Of a stretch of DNA of 64,000 bases, positions 36,018 through 46,108 are shown piece by piece. Position 1 is the stretch's first letter; each line of letters opens with the position of its first letter. A model generated the notes under the pieces. The model was not told the origin of the DNA. It ran no database searches and worked only from the letters and a program-made list of their open reading frames with translations. The translations under genes were made by a program, and so were the position numbers. The stretch covers positions 17,980,001-18,044,000 of the forward strand of contig QCXZ01000064.1 of NCBI GenBank assembly GCA_025024175.1. Reading direction: 5' to 3'. Origin of the DNA: Rhyzopertha dominica. Taxonomy: Eukaryota; Arthropoda; Insecta; Coleoptera; Bostrichidae.

Positions 36018-36620
36018 TTATGACTCCACAAAGAGGATTAAAAACATTCCATAGTATTTGACATTTATGCTGGCTTGCATGATCAGAGCCAGGGCTTGTG
36101 ATGTCGTCCTTATTTTATCAAACGGCCTGCGGATTCCAATAAACGTGAAGCTCCCACAGAATTTACTGCGAACTGTGCCAGCAGAAAATCCTCGTCTGAA
36201 AGGAGCGTCGCTCCCGCTCCCCGTTTTCATTATGTTTATACTTGTAATTGTATCGAAAACGAGCAAACATATTTTATGGAGTGCCCGGAGCAAACAATAT
36301 TTCGATAATCAATACTGTGTTAATTGGTATATTAATGGGGGGACCAGTCGCGCCCCGATGATGCATTTGTTTTCGAAATCGATTTCATTTTCGATACGCC
36401 GACAGCAAATAAAATTAAAATAAATATTCACGCGCCCTAATTGCAGCTCATTGTGTATTAGGGCCCTCCGCGGGCTTTTGTTTGTTTAGCTCCAGCATTG
36501 CGTATACCAAATTAATGATACGAATAAATAGACTGGCGAAATGCTATTTACGTATTAATCTTGATAAAGTGCTGGCGTCAGTTGCGCATCTAACTTCAAT
36601 TACAATCCTGTGAATTATTA
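36018..36620. other. GC-richer candidate conserved non-coding block
   Basis: Overlapping open frames on both strands (36058-36423 plus, 36018-36293 minus) and no recognisable domain suggest composition rather than coding. The block holds GATGATGCATTTG, repeated TCGATTTCATTTTCGATA-type text and several ATTA/TAAT cores (near 36330, 36510 and 36555), which would suit an enhancer bound by homeodomain proteins. This is inference from motif content only. Confidence 0.25.
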
Positions 36621-37410
36621 ACTTGGTTCTGATAGTGCTTTACTATAGTGGAGTTGCATGCTGTCCGAGGCTATTTATATAACTAACTTTAGTAGAAATA
36701 GCTTCACTTAATTTATTCAATACGTCTTTCTACAGACTACCCTCTACTATTGGAGATATTAAAGTAAATTTAAATATCTTGGAGAAAAGCAAACTTTGGT
36801 AAGGCAAGCGTAACAAAATAAAATATAGGTATTATTGCGTATCATTTATATTCAACAAAGTCATTGCAGCAATCTTGATCAAGCATGAAATTTTAATCGA
36901 TAATGCATACTGAAGGATCATGTCTAGGTAGCAGAAATTACTTTGCGATGTCTATAAAATAAGCTATTAAGATATTTGTGATAAAGCCTTATATATTCTA
37001 CTACAGAAAACCTTTAAAAATAATACTATGTGACTGCGAAAGTTCATTCAACCTTTCATGCATCCCTCTAATAACTAAATGTTAGCACACGTATAAACAA
37101 TTAATAGTTTACGTTTGGCCTATTTATATTTACATATATTTCTTGACTCTCTTGCAAGAGGTTGCTGACCCATGGAGAGACACAGTTTATTCTATGGCAA
37201 ACAGAACCCCGTCAGGAACCCTTACAGTGACGAAAAGAAAAATGCTGATAATAAGTAATAAGTTTTCCCTCTTGTTTTTAGTTGTCACGCCCCGGAGCGA
37301 CAAGCGAAAGAAAGAATCTGCTTAGTAAACGCGGGATATTTTTATGCCGGTTAATTGACTAACTATTTCAGTACACAAATATAAAAACATGAACGGCAAT
37401 CTAAACTAAT
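36621..37410. other. No recognisable gene
   Basis: AT-rich DNA. A 60-codon frame at 37143-37325 has no recognisable domain. Confidence 0.3.
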
Positions 37411-37520
37411 AACTGAGTCCCCGAATCAGATTCCTTCTGAAGGAGCCGACAGTATGATAGGCGAAACGTCAAGAGCAAATTCTACGACCTCGGCTCGAAC
37501 ACGGAAGAACTTTCTACGAT
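37411..37520 (+). ncRNA. Possible Penelope-type hammerhead relic
   Basis: CTTCTGAAGGAGCC, then GACAGTATGATA, then GGCGAAACGTC and AAGAGC gives the order of a minimal hammerhead. Core box 1 is CTGAAGG (consensus CTGATGA, last base wrong). Stem II is GCC/GGC, core box 2 is GAAA, stem III is a minimal C-G pair, and GTC is the cleavage triplet. The weak stem I pairs CTT with AAG. The phrase GGAGxxGACAGTATGxxxGGCGAAACGTC resembles the ends of Penelope-like elements as I remember them. No Penelope reverse transcriptase or GIY-YIG coding was found near it. Confidence 0.3.
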
Positions 37521-38531
37521 ACAATTATTTTTTTGTTTACCTTCTTTTGGTTTTTTTTTTAGGGCGCCACCGAGTTATTTTGTAGCAATTGATTGTTAGT
37601 GAATAGATCTAACTGGGAAAATCTATTTAGCAATGAGAAAACGTGGTCTACTTATAAAACGGTATATTGTCATGAATAGTATTAAAAAAAGTATATTTAT
37701 AGAGATAGCATGTCTTAAATCATAAAAAAGCACGAAACTGTATATACTTAAAGGAAACACAATAACCAAAACCGTTAGGTTTCAGCTTGCTTGTAAGATA
37801 ATGCTACCATTGTCCTCACAATAATGGTTAACAATAAAATAGCTACGTACAACTACTACAAATCTCGTAAATAGAGTAATGATACTTCTATTGCCTCGTC
37901 TAGTTTGGGTTCTTAAGTCAATAGTTTTTCTCAGATCAAGATACTTGCCGAGTTTTCCTTATTATAAAACGGTACTGCTACCTACTTCAGACGCCTTCAG
38001 CACCCAGACAAAAGCCACCAATTTTCCATCTCCGCTCCCTGGTTCCTCTTTCCCCTTTCGCAAAAAGCTTTGGTTTCGTTGTCCGGATGTCCGGTACGGC
38101 GACAGTTTATGCCTTGAAGGTAGTTCTCAACCTTCGATTAGGTCGACTTTACACAAACTTGCAAAATCGAAGCGACTGGTTGTCAAAGAAGCTCAGCGAC
38201 AGTCAACCACCGCGCCGATATGGTCGCTTTGTCCAAGCTTTTCACAAACAAAGGGATTCGCAAAGACTAAACAACCAAACAGGAGAACAAGAAAAACCCT
38301 ACGACAAATGACAGCACTTAGCTCATGCCTCATGCATTAATTAACAAATAATGCCAATGCCTACCTGTGGTAACAGGATCTTTCCTCTCTCAAAAATGAA
38401 ACCAAAATCAACGGGTGCTGCACGTTTTCGACGCAGCTTACACTTTACATAGTTCGTTTGTCGTTTGTCGTGGCGACTCGAAAGCCATGCCAATTGCCAG
38501 TGGGAGTATCGAAGTGGGAAACAGAAACAAC
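37521..38531. other. No recognisable gene; GC-richer part at 37.99-38.34 kb
   Basis: A 153-codon frame (37879-38340) overlaps a 74-codon frame in another register over the GC-richer part. Neither shows a known domain or gene structure. I do not call a gene, but this is the longest open frame outside mobile elements in this part of the window. Confidence 0.25.
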
Positions 38532-39531
38532 TAGAGTTGGGACTATCCGAATTAATATTCGGAATGTTTCCGATTATTCAAATATTCGGATGATTTCGAT
38601 TTTCAGAATATTCGGAATACGATTATTTTCGCCGCGCACACGGTTCGCGCTTACTCTCATACCGATGATAGCCACCGCAGGATGCGATGGAAACTTTTTA
38701 CTGGAATCGGAATATGAACTAAAATCGGAATAGGAATCAACTCGCGCAGGGAAGGTGAGTTATGTATCGGAACTTAGAGTTACGCAATCGCTCGCGCTTG
38801 TTCGATACCGACAATAAGCTCATTCCGCTGGCTGTTTGTTGGAATATTCGTTCAAATACAAAATACAAATACAGAAACATAAGCAAGTTATAATATCAAA
38901 ACTTGGAAACCTGTGGAAATACATGATCGCCTACGCTTGCTCGGTATTGATGCCATTTATTCACGCGCGACTTTCCGTAATATTATTTCCAAATGCAAAA
39001 GCGGAATTGTGTAAACTTCTGACAGAAGCAGTGAGTTTCTTAATTATTATAATCATTGTCGTTATTAACCATGACTTTAGCTTTTAATTTCAATAATGTT
39101 TACAGAAAATAATAAGAGAATAAAATTGAACACTGTTAACAATTGAATAACATTGAAAATTTATACAGAATACAGAAATGACATAATCACGCCGTATGCA
39201 ATTTTCGATAAGTAAAATGTACCTATAACTAAGCCATAATAGGTATTGCAATATTGTACATGCTACTCTTTCTGCACAGGGCAACGCAAAGCAATCCTTT
39301 AAAAGGGGATAACCACAAAATTTAATCTAAATTTGAAAATCATAAACACCCAACTGCAACTCGATCGCATGGGGAAGCGAAAGATCCCGAACTAAGGCGA
39401 CGCGCGTGTCGATTCTATTCTGACCGACGCCTCGCCCACTTTATTCCGATTCCTAATATTATTCCGATCATTAACGTCTTCGGAATCGGAACATTCCGAT
39501 TCTTTCAAACATCCGATTATTCCCAACTCTA
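38532..39531. mobile_element. Non-autonomous hAT element, 1000 bp
   Basis: The ends are inverted repeats: TAGAGTTGGGACTATCCGAA on the left, and on the right the reverse complement TAGAGTTGGGAATAATCGGA. They are flanked by an 8-bp duplication with one mismatch, GAAACAAC (38524-38531) and GAGACAAC (39532-39539). Eight-base duplications and short TAGAG/CAGGG-type ends are typical of hAT transposons. Both end regions carry many copies of ATTCCGA or its reverse complement (38560-38620 and 39440-39515), which look like transposase-binding subterminal repeats. No transposase coding remains, so movement would have needed an enzyme supplied elsewhere. Confidence 0.87.
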
Positions 39532-39539
39532 GAGACAAC

Positions 39540-42311
39540 GGTCGCTTTATAACTGCTAGACAGAGGGTTTGCACCTACTAACAGTTTGCCTACTGTGCAG
39601 TGCACTGTTACACGGCACCCCCGCACTTAAAAGAAGACCGAATTGTTGTAAGAAAGATATATTAGGGTCCTACATAATAATTATTGATCCACATCGTGAC
39701 ACTGTGGGTACCTCCTAGCTTAGCATTTAAAAGAAAGTTTTAGAGCTTCGTCAGTTAGAACATGAGACGCACGGCTGACTCACTGCAAAGCGTTTCATTT
39801 ATTAGTAAAATAATTAGAAACAGCCAATATAAACACAGGAGGCATCTGTAGGGTATAGTTTAAGTAATCATTTTTGTAACTATTGCAATAACTTTTCTTT
39901 TACAGGTATGGTGTTCCAGGTCAGCATTTCATCTAGAATTTCGAAATATACATATGTTGACTAATGGTTAAACTTGGATTAATTATTTAGAACTGTATTC
40001 GGAACATTCTTTGATTTTGGCGTTAGATGAAGGACAGAAGTAATTAGTATTATCTAGAAATAAATTTTCAAATAACCTCAAATTGCTTCGAGCCATCTAA
40101 AGCTACATCGTGTTATATAAATAGTAATTTTTCCAATGATCAAACAAAACAAAATCTTAAGCGCTGCAAATATTGCCGATTGCCGAACTAATGAAATTCA
40201 AGTATAGCAAATCAAGGCCTATCAGATAGTGTTGACATTAACACGCAATGGCCCAAAAAACGTATTTGTCAGTTATTACTCTACAAACATGCTGTTTCTG
40301 ACATACTATTCCGGCATATATTGAATAAACAGATATATGAAGCTATATTTTAATACATTTAAGTTAGAGAAACCTGCGTTTTGAAGTCAAGGTATAAAGG
40401 GTTATAAGCTATTATTAATTAATAGCGATGTCTTGGATGACATTTTTTTTATAAATTACAAAATACACCTCTAGTGAAAAGCATGTTTCTGAATTTAGAA
40501 GTACTTGACAGCAAATCTTACTGAATAGTTGCAAACTGTAAATATTGCCGACTGCATGACATTCTGGTGAATGATTCTGGTCTGTTTTGCACAGCGGCTG
40601 GCGCGGTGTGCAGTCCAAAGAGGAAACAATGTAATTTATGGTGGTGACATGTTCAAAGTACACACCAGCCAAGTATCAGTCGCTGCTATGCGATTTTTAT
40701 TGTTAGAGGGCAGAATGTAAGATAAATCGTTGTTTTACAGAATGTTTCACGGACCGTCATTTGTTACGACTTTTATAACACAAGTTTATACATCGTGAGT
40801 GTAAAAATATATCTTCGCATGTACACTTTATGGTACTCAAGTGCCACATGACAATAAATCGAGGCGAGCTTGCATTTTCAATATAAAACTAGAGAGAACT
40901 TCCTGCGTGTGTCTGATGGAGAAAACAATTGGAGGAAGTTGGAAAGGGAGCGAGCACTAGTACACAGCTAGTGTTGTTAATATGATATGACCGTGCGCTT
41001 GAAATTCTCAATGCTGCAAATTAAAGATTAAATTTGACGAGGATGCAATGTTAATGTAATGACATAATATATGGTAGTTCTATAAACGAACGAATGTTGT
41101 CTTTTAACTTCATACTCCCATTGTACGGCACCTAGCCCTCTAACCCGTTAAACTAAAATAATGGCAGATTCAAGCACATAAAAACTTACTCAATAGTGTA
41201 AGTGAAACAGCACACGGAATACTTATCATATAAAAATAACAACTAGTTAGAGGACTATCGATAAGAAAATGACTTTTCTAGTAGACTTTTGGCTAATAAA
41301 TACATGTTCTTGTTTTTGATAGAGTATATTTCCAAAACGTCTAGAACCTTTTCTCAGTTAATGAGTTAAGATCTTGTGTGTCACATACCTACTTGTAGTC
41401 TTTCCAGAACTACATAAAGATGTATAACAAAGACGTTTTGCCATCCATTTCGATTACGTATCGTTATTATTAATTCGCAATGCTTTCCCAGTAAACAATC
41501 AAGGATTTTACCTGGGTAAGCAAACATATCGCCCAGCAAAAAAAATGTGTGTGCTGCAACTCGCAGCACGAAGTACTAATCAAGTTAAAACAACGATCAA
41601 TATTGTGTAGCTAATTCGTTGCGTCTGCAAACAACCAGAGAATGCTGCTTAGTGTGCTTAACAGCACTGAATTAATTAGGGATACATCCCCCACAGCGTT
41701 CCGAGTTATTTATATCGCATTTGAGGATTGCCAACGAAAGCAAAATCATCTCGAATTTATATGCAGTCGGATCTAATTAAACTTTATATCGTTTTTTTAA
41801 CCGGCAATGCAGAACAAAAACGCTACACGAGTATTTTGTGTGGGAATACATCCCCCTACCTAATCCGCTTTACGTGGAGCGTAGGTATAATGCGGCCCAG
41901 AGAGCTTTCGATAGAGCTTTCGCAACCGTTAACATTATATCTGTTTGTACGGCCTGGACGTCTCTGAGACTAATATTTGTACAATGGTATGATTTGTTTT
42001 AGGTGAAACTTACGTTAGTTTAGACAATGTCTGGAAGCGAAGCGTTCCATTCTGTTGAGACGTCATCACCAAAGTGTGAGTTCGGATTGTTCTGTTACAT
42101 AAACGAACCCACTTGCCCAAATAATAAACCTTTAACATGATTGTGTTTTCCGAATCAACACGGTAGTATTGTGATAGCTTGAGTGGCGGTTGCTGTTAAA
42201 TATTATTTGGTTCCATTCACTTTAGTATACTTAATGCGCTAAAAAAAATTTGATTTTGAAAAACTTCAGAAATTCTTACGCTTTCATTTTATGCGGTGGA
42301 AGGTCCGCCCA
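39540..42311. other. AT-rich DNA without a recognisable gene
   Basis: No gene or paired repeat was recognised. A GC-richer patch at 41.83-41.98 kb contains the direct repeat GAGCTTTCG at short spacing (41900 and 41913). Confidence 0.35.
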
Positions 42312-42884
42312 TACACAGGGTCGCTAAGTATGGAACCAGCAGAATATTTCAGGTTCTGCTCGACCGATTTTTTTTTGTAATCGCAATGCTTGAGTTAGCC
42401 GAACATGATCGCATCGAAATTTTGATGATGATTGGTTATGGAGATCAGGGTTGGCAAAAATCATGTTTTTTTTAAATTAAACAAAATAAACAGTTTTTTT
42501 AATTTAATCACGTTTAAATTGTTTTAAGCATATTTTTTTCTTGCTTACTTAAAAACATGTTTAAAACGCAGGCAAATTACTATGTGTATTAGTGAAAATA
42601 AATACGAGTAATGATGCAAAGCGTAGCAGTTGTCTAAAAACCCCTAGGTGACTACGATTGCCTGTTGTCATTTGTCATTTGTATTCGATGTGTACGGCGT
42701 TTACGCCACAATTTTAGTTATTATGAGCCGTTTTTTCTTTTCTTTTTAAGCGAAAATCAACTCTGTTATTAAAATCCAGACCAATCACATACTGGTTACT
42801 GGATGGATTTTAGCTAATATCAAGTTTAACCAAGAGTATAAGAATCGACCTTGTATGTTTAAAGTTTAAAGTTCAACAATTACA

Positions 42885-43046
42885 ATGACCAGTAGGAGAA
42901 ATAATACAGTGTGGAATTACTTCGACAAAATTAAGGTGCAACATAGTACAATGCGAGCTCGACGCAAGAAGTGCAAAAAAGATATGCTTGCACCAGTAAA
43001 AATATTTTATTTCTTGTTTATTGCTTTTTATATTCCCAAGTTCTGA
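42885..43046 (+). pseudogene. N-terminal fragment of hAT transposase (BED finger remnant)
   Basis: A 53-codon frame begins MTSRRNNTVWNYFDKIKVQ and continues with CKKDMLAPVK. VWNYFDK is the conserved start of the BED-type DNA-binding finger of hAT transposases, and the CKK resembles its cysteine part. The first finger cysteines and the histidines are missing or not aligned, and the frame runs into AT-rich non-coding sequence. Copy 2 holds the same fragment at 60653. Family knowledge supports the finger; the fragment itself has no activity. Confidence 0.65.
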
Positions 43047-43297
43047 TAACTATTTGTTCTATTATGTTAAAGATATAATTATCTAGTAGGTATTGAATGA
43101 ACGCCTTACTTATTGTTTTGTTGTATTTGACCAGAAATACAAATTTTTATGTTATGAGAAGGTTAAGATTTTTTTTTATTTGTTGTTTTAAAATGTTTGT
43201 AATTTATAGCTACAGAAAAAATGTTAAGTTTATTATTAATTTCTATGACTGTTGTATCCATAAAAAACTGGGCTTGGTTTTGAATTCAATTCATTTT

Positions 43298-44129
43298 ACT
43301 TCCACATCCAACGGATGGGAAGTATTGTATCGCGAAAAAAATTTTCAAAAATTTTTATTTGCTCATTCGCTTTAAAATGGTCAAAAACGCAAAAAACAAA
43401 ATTTGAGCAAAAACATATTTCTTGTCTTTATGTCTGTGGAATTGTTTGTGGACATGATAACTTTCGAAAGACTTAATAGATCAACTTGAAATTTGACAAA
43501 CGTATAAATCTCAACTGCCCAAAGCGACCTATTGTTTGTAGGGTAAGTAGGATACCGGAAAGGGGGCAAATTTGGGGAGTAACTACCATTTTTGCAAATT
43601 TTTATTTTTTTAATTTTTTTTCGTTATAGTATTTGATTAGTAGTATAACTGCGAGTATTATTAGCTCTTATAAATATTATTATTATTATGATATTAGCAA
43701 AAAAAGCGTCACTTAAAGAAAACGGTTTTTCTTAAATATCTCCGAATATATTTAATATATTTAAAAATGAGAATACCATCAGATAGTAAATAAAATTTCT
43801 CACAAAAAGTGTCTTAGACATTTTCGAAATATTTACAAAAAACCTATTTTGGACCCTGCTCGTATCATTTTTTTAAATTTTGGTATTATATAGAAAATCA
43901 AATTTCTGATCAGAAAGCACTCTTGTAATTTATTTGTTAAGTTAAAAATTTTCGAGTTATTTGGAAAAAACCGATTTTAAAAATTTATATATTTTTGCTA
44001 ATATCACGAGGACTGTTAGTCTTAGAAAAAAATGTGTAGAGAGAAAAATTGCTCAAAAGCTGATTACTAATCGCATACTATAAAAAAATAAGAACGTAAA
44101 TGTCATTTTGGCCATTTGATGTGGAAGTA
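43298..44129. mobile_element. Short inverted-repeat element inside hAT copy 1
   Basis: Aligning the two hAT copies shows that copy 1 has extra DNA between TTCAATTCATTT and TTTATGCAAATG, which are contiguous in copy 2. The extra DNA starts ACTTCCACATC and shortly before its end has the inverse GATGTGGAAGT (44119-44129), extending imperfectly to about 17 bp. About 12 further bases (AATTTGCAGCGG) precede the return of hAT sequence, so the exact right edge is uncertain. The interior is AT-rich and non-coding. The superfamily cannot be assigned; a clear target duplication was not identified. Confidence 0.6.
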
Positions 44130-44391
44130 ATTTGCAGCGGTTTTTATGCAAATGTAAGGTGACATTATGTAGATATGTAATTACTAATAATCCTGTTTAT
44201 CTATTTGTGGAGGGTAAACTAGCCTAATAGTAATAATTAATGAATCACATACAATAGTAGTTAAAAAACACTGCTTAAAACAAATGATTTAAACATTTGT
44301 TTAAAACTTTGTTTTAAACAGAAGCGCTGTTTTAAACATTTTGTTTTAATCATGCCAACCCTGATGGAGAAGGCGAAGTTATTAGGAAGTA

Positions 44392-44634
44392 AAATGCATG
44401 TCTATGCTGTGCTGTCTGCACCGCAACCAACTGCAGATAGATCTATTTCGCTATCATTATAGCTCATTAGTGCAGTTTAAGTCTAGTGCAGACAGCACGG
44501 CATAGAACTGGTTTTTGCTCGCTTGCAAAGTGTTGACAATTTGTCAGGCTTACAGTTCCCGTTATGGCAGCTAGGTGGCTTTGTCATCAAGTCAGTGTAA
44601 AGCTCACAGATGGCATTGCCATCTAAATTCTTAC
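44392..44634. mobile_element. 243-bp insertion with hairpin and 13-bp target duplication
   Basis: TTATTAGGAAGTA occurs directly before (44379-44391) and directly after (44635-44647) this segment, and the segment interrupts the transposase reading. Inside, CTATGCTGTGCTGTCTGCAC (44402-44421) pairs with GTGCAGACAGCACGGCATAG (44486-44505) at 19 of 20 positions around a 64-base loop. A 13-bp duplication is unlike mariner (TA) or hAT (8 bp) and would fit a LINE-mobilised short retroposon, but neither an A-rich tail nor RNA polymerase III box motifs were recognised. Its family is unknown. Confidence 0.7.
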
Positions 44635-46108
44635 TTATTAGGAAGTAGTAGCACTCCATAATGCAATTCATGAAGATCGTGAACCATTTGCCACATCAAC
44701 AGTTATTACAACATTGCAACGTTTTGGCGAAACGGAAGATGTTAAAGAACGTCAAAAACCAGGACGTCCAAAGCTGGCTACGGGTGTGGAAAGTAGCTTG
44801 AATGTTCTTTAAATGTGCAGGAAAATCTCAAGTGTTCCGTACAACAACTTGCTCTCACTCACCATATTAGCAGAAGATATTCAATATTCACTTATTACAA
44901 GAACTGAGCGAATATGATTCAATTGTAGGATAGAATTTTGCGAAACTGCTATGGACAACAAGATAGGTGGAGATAGAAGCATTCTAAATTGGATTGTTTT
45001 CTGATGAAGCGACTTTCTGCCTCATTGGTAATGTTAATATACATAATTGCAGATATTGGTCGGACACAAATCCACATTGGATGGAACAAGTCCACACACA
45101 ACACTCTCAGAAAGTGAATGTCTGGTGTTGTGTTATCGGTGAGCATATTATTGGGTCTTTTTTCATCGATGGAAATTTGACTGCGGTCAAGTATTTACCG
45201 CTCTTGCGCCAACACATTATATTAGAACTTATTTGCCTGTTCCAATTAGTGAAAATGCTGCGCGTCCTTCTGAACAGATATAGTTTCAGCAAGATGGTGC
45301 ACAGCCCCATTATGTAGTCAACGTTCGTGAATATTTGAATGCAATATTTACAGACAGATGGATTGGTAGACTCCGAGCGATAGAATGCCCACAACGTTCC
45401 CCTAATCTGACGCCGCTTGATTTTTTTCTGTGGGGGTATCTGAAAAATCGTATTTATGCTGATCGGCCACATGATGCAGAAGATTTAAAAGGACGAATCA
45501 GGACAGAAATTAAAAACTTACCTCCAAATATGCTACAAAGAACATTAGAAAACTTTTACTGAAGGCTGCATTACTGCCAGAAAGTAAATGGGGAACATTT
45601 TGAGCATCTTCTGTAATGTAAATCTGAAAAATACTGCATTTTTCAAGCAACCATGTTTTTCTGTTTTACTTTTAGGGCACCCGATTCGCAATAAATTGAT
45701 CAAACTAGACGAAAGTTATCACCAGTCAATGAAAAATGGTAATACCTGACTTTATTGTCCATTTATCGATAAAAATTGTTTTCATTCTTTTTGTTTTTTT
45801 TCAGGCTCAATTATTGCATTTACACTTTTCTCAACTCAGAATCAATAAATTGTACAAGAGTGATACATTTTTGAAACCAGAAAAAAATACGCTTTTCAAT
45901 GATTTACCCTTTGACCCCCCTTCCCATTTAAAAAAAATTCAACTTGCGCCCATATCCCATATCTTGGAAATGAGATTTGACACTGAGTTGAAAATATTCA
46001 GGAAAATGCGTTTTAATTACCCAAAGGCCCATGCACAATTTCAGAAAAATCTATCGAACAGAAGCTGAATTATCATGCTAATTTCATATTTTGTAGCGAC
46101 CCTGTATA

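Larger units (their letters stand above)
42446..44363 (+). mobile_element. hAT element copy 1, inserted in the mariner element
   Basis: It begins CAGGGTTGGCAAAAATCATG and ends CATGCCAACCCTG, inverted ends shared with the copy at 60167-61371. The flanks are an 8-bp duplication with one mismatch, ATGGAGAT (42438-42445) and ATGGAGAA (44364-44371). Both ends are rich in TTTAAACATG-type words. The interior is closely similar to copy 2 except for an extra 832 bp (43298-44129). A BED-zinc-finger-like fragment of the transposase N-terminus survives at 42885-43046. The rest of the transposase is absent, so this is an internally deleted, non-autonomous copy. Confidence 0.93.
42386..45590 (+). pseudogene. 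DD41D mariner-like transposase, interrupted and mutated
   Basis: The start ATG at 42386 opens MLELAEHDRIEILMMIGYGD, the N-terminal helix typical of the family. It is cut by the hAT insertion, then by the 243-bp insertion. From 44648 the helix-turn-helix part continues with TSTVITTLQRFGETEDV and the basic linker KPGRP. The catalytic core has WIVFSDEATFCLIGNVN near 45.0 kb (first Asp), YWSDTNPHWMEQVHTQHSQK near 45.06 kb, FQQDGAQPHYV near 45.29 kb (second Asp) and SPNLTPLDFFLWGYLKNRIY near 45.41 kb (third Asp). Between the second and third Asp I count 41 residues, the spacing of the rosa-type DD41D group. A TAG replaces the expected Trp codon just before FQQDGA. Frameshifts lie near 44.81 and 45.23 kb, and the gene ends near 45.56-45.59 kb. 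All three catalytic Asp codons survive, but the gene is dead. Confidence 0.9.
42314..46106 (+). mobile_element. Mariner-family (DD41D-spaced) transposon carrying nested insertions
   Basis: The left end CACAGGGTCGCTAAGTATGG is preceded by TA (42312-42313). The right end is the inverted match (reverse complement TACAGGGTCGCTACAAAATA) followed by TA (46107-46108). The inverted repeat can be followed imperfectly for about 55-60 bp, including TTCAGGTTCTGCTCGACCGA on the left against TTCAGCTTCTGTTCGATAGA on the right. Removing the hAT element (42446-44363) and the 243-bp insertion (44392-44634), each with one target copy, leaves about 1.6 kb, a normal size for such an element. It encodes one transposase (42386 to about 45590), now broken. 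About 500 bp of 3' non-coding DNA follow the gene; the open frame at 45736-46068 in it has no known domain. Confidence 0.9.

Noticed and set aside
36058..36423. 121-codon plus-strand frame
   Set aside because: The opposite strand is equally open and neither has a domain; kept only as a candidate non-coding block.
37879..38340. 153-codon plus-strand frame
   Set aside because: Overlaps another open frame in a different register over a GC-richer patch and shows no recognisable domain. Openness is explained by composition.
45107..45472. 121-codon minus-strand frame
   Set aside because: Antisense shadow of the DD41D transposase core.
45736..46068. 110-codon plus-strand frame
   Set aside because: Lies between the transposase gene and the right inverted repeat of the mariner element and has no known domain; probably 3' non-coding DNA of the element.
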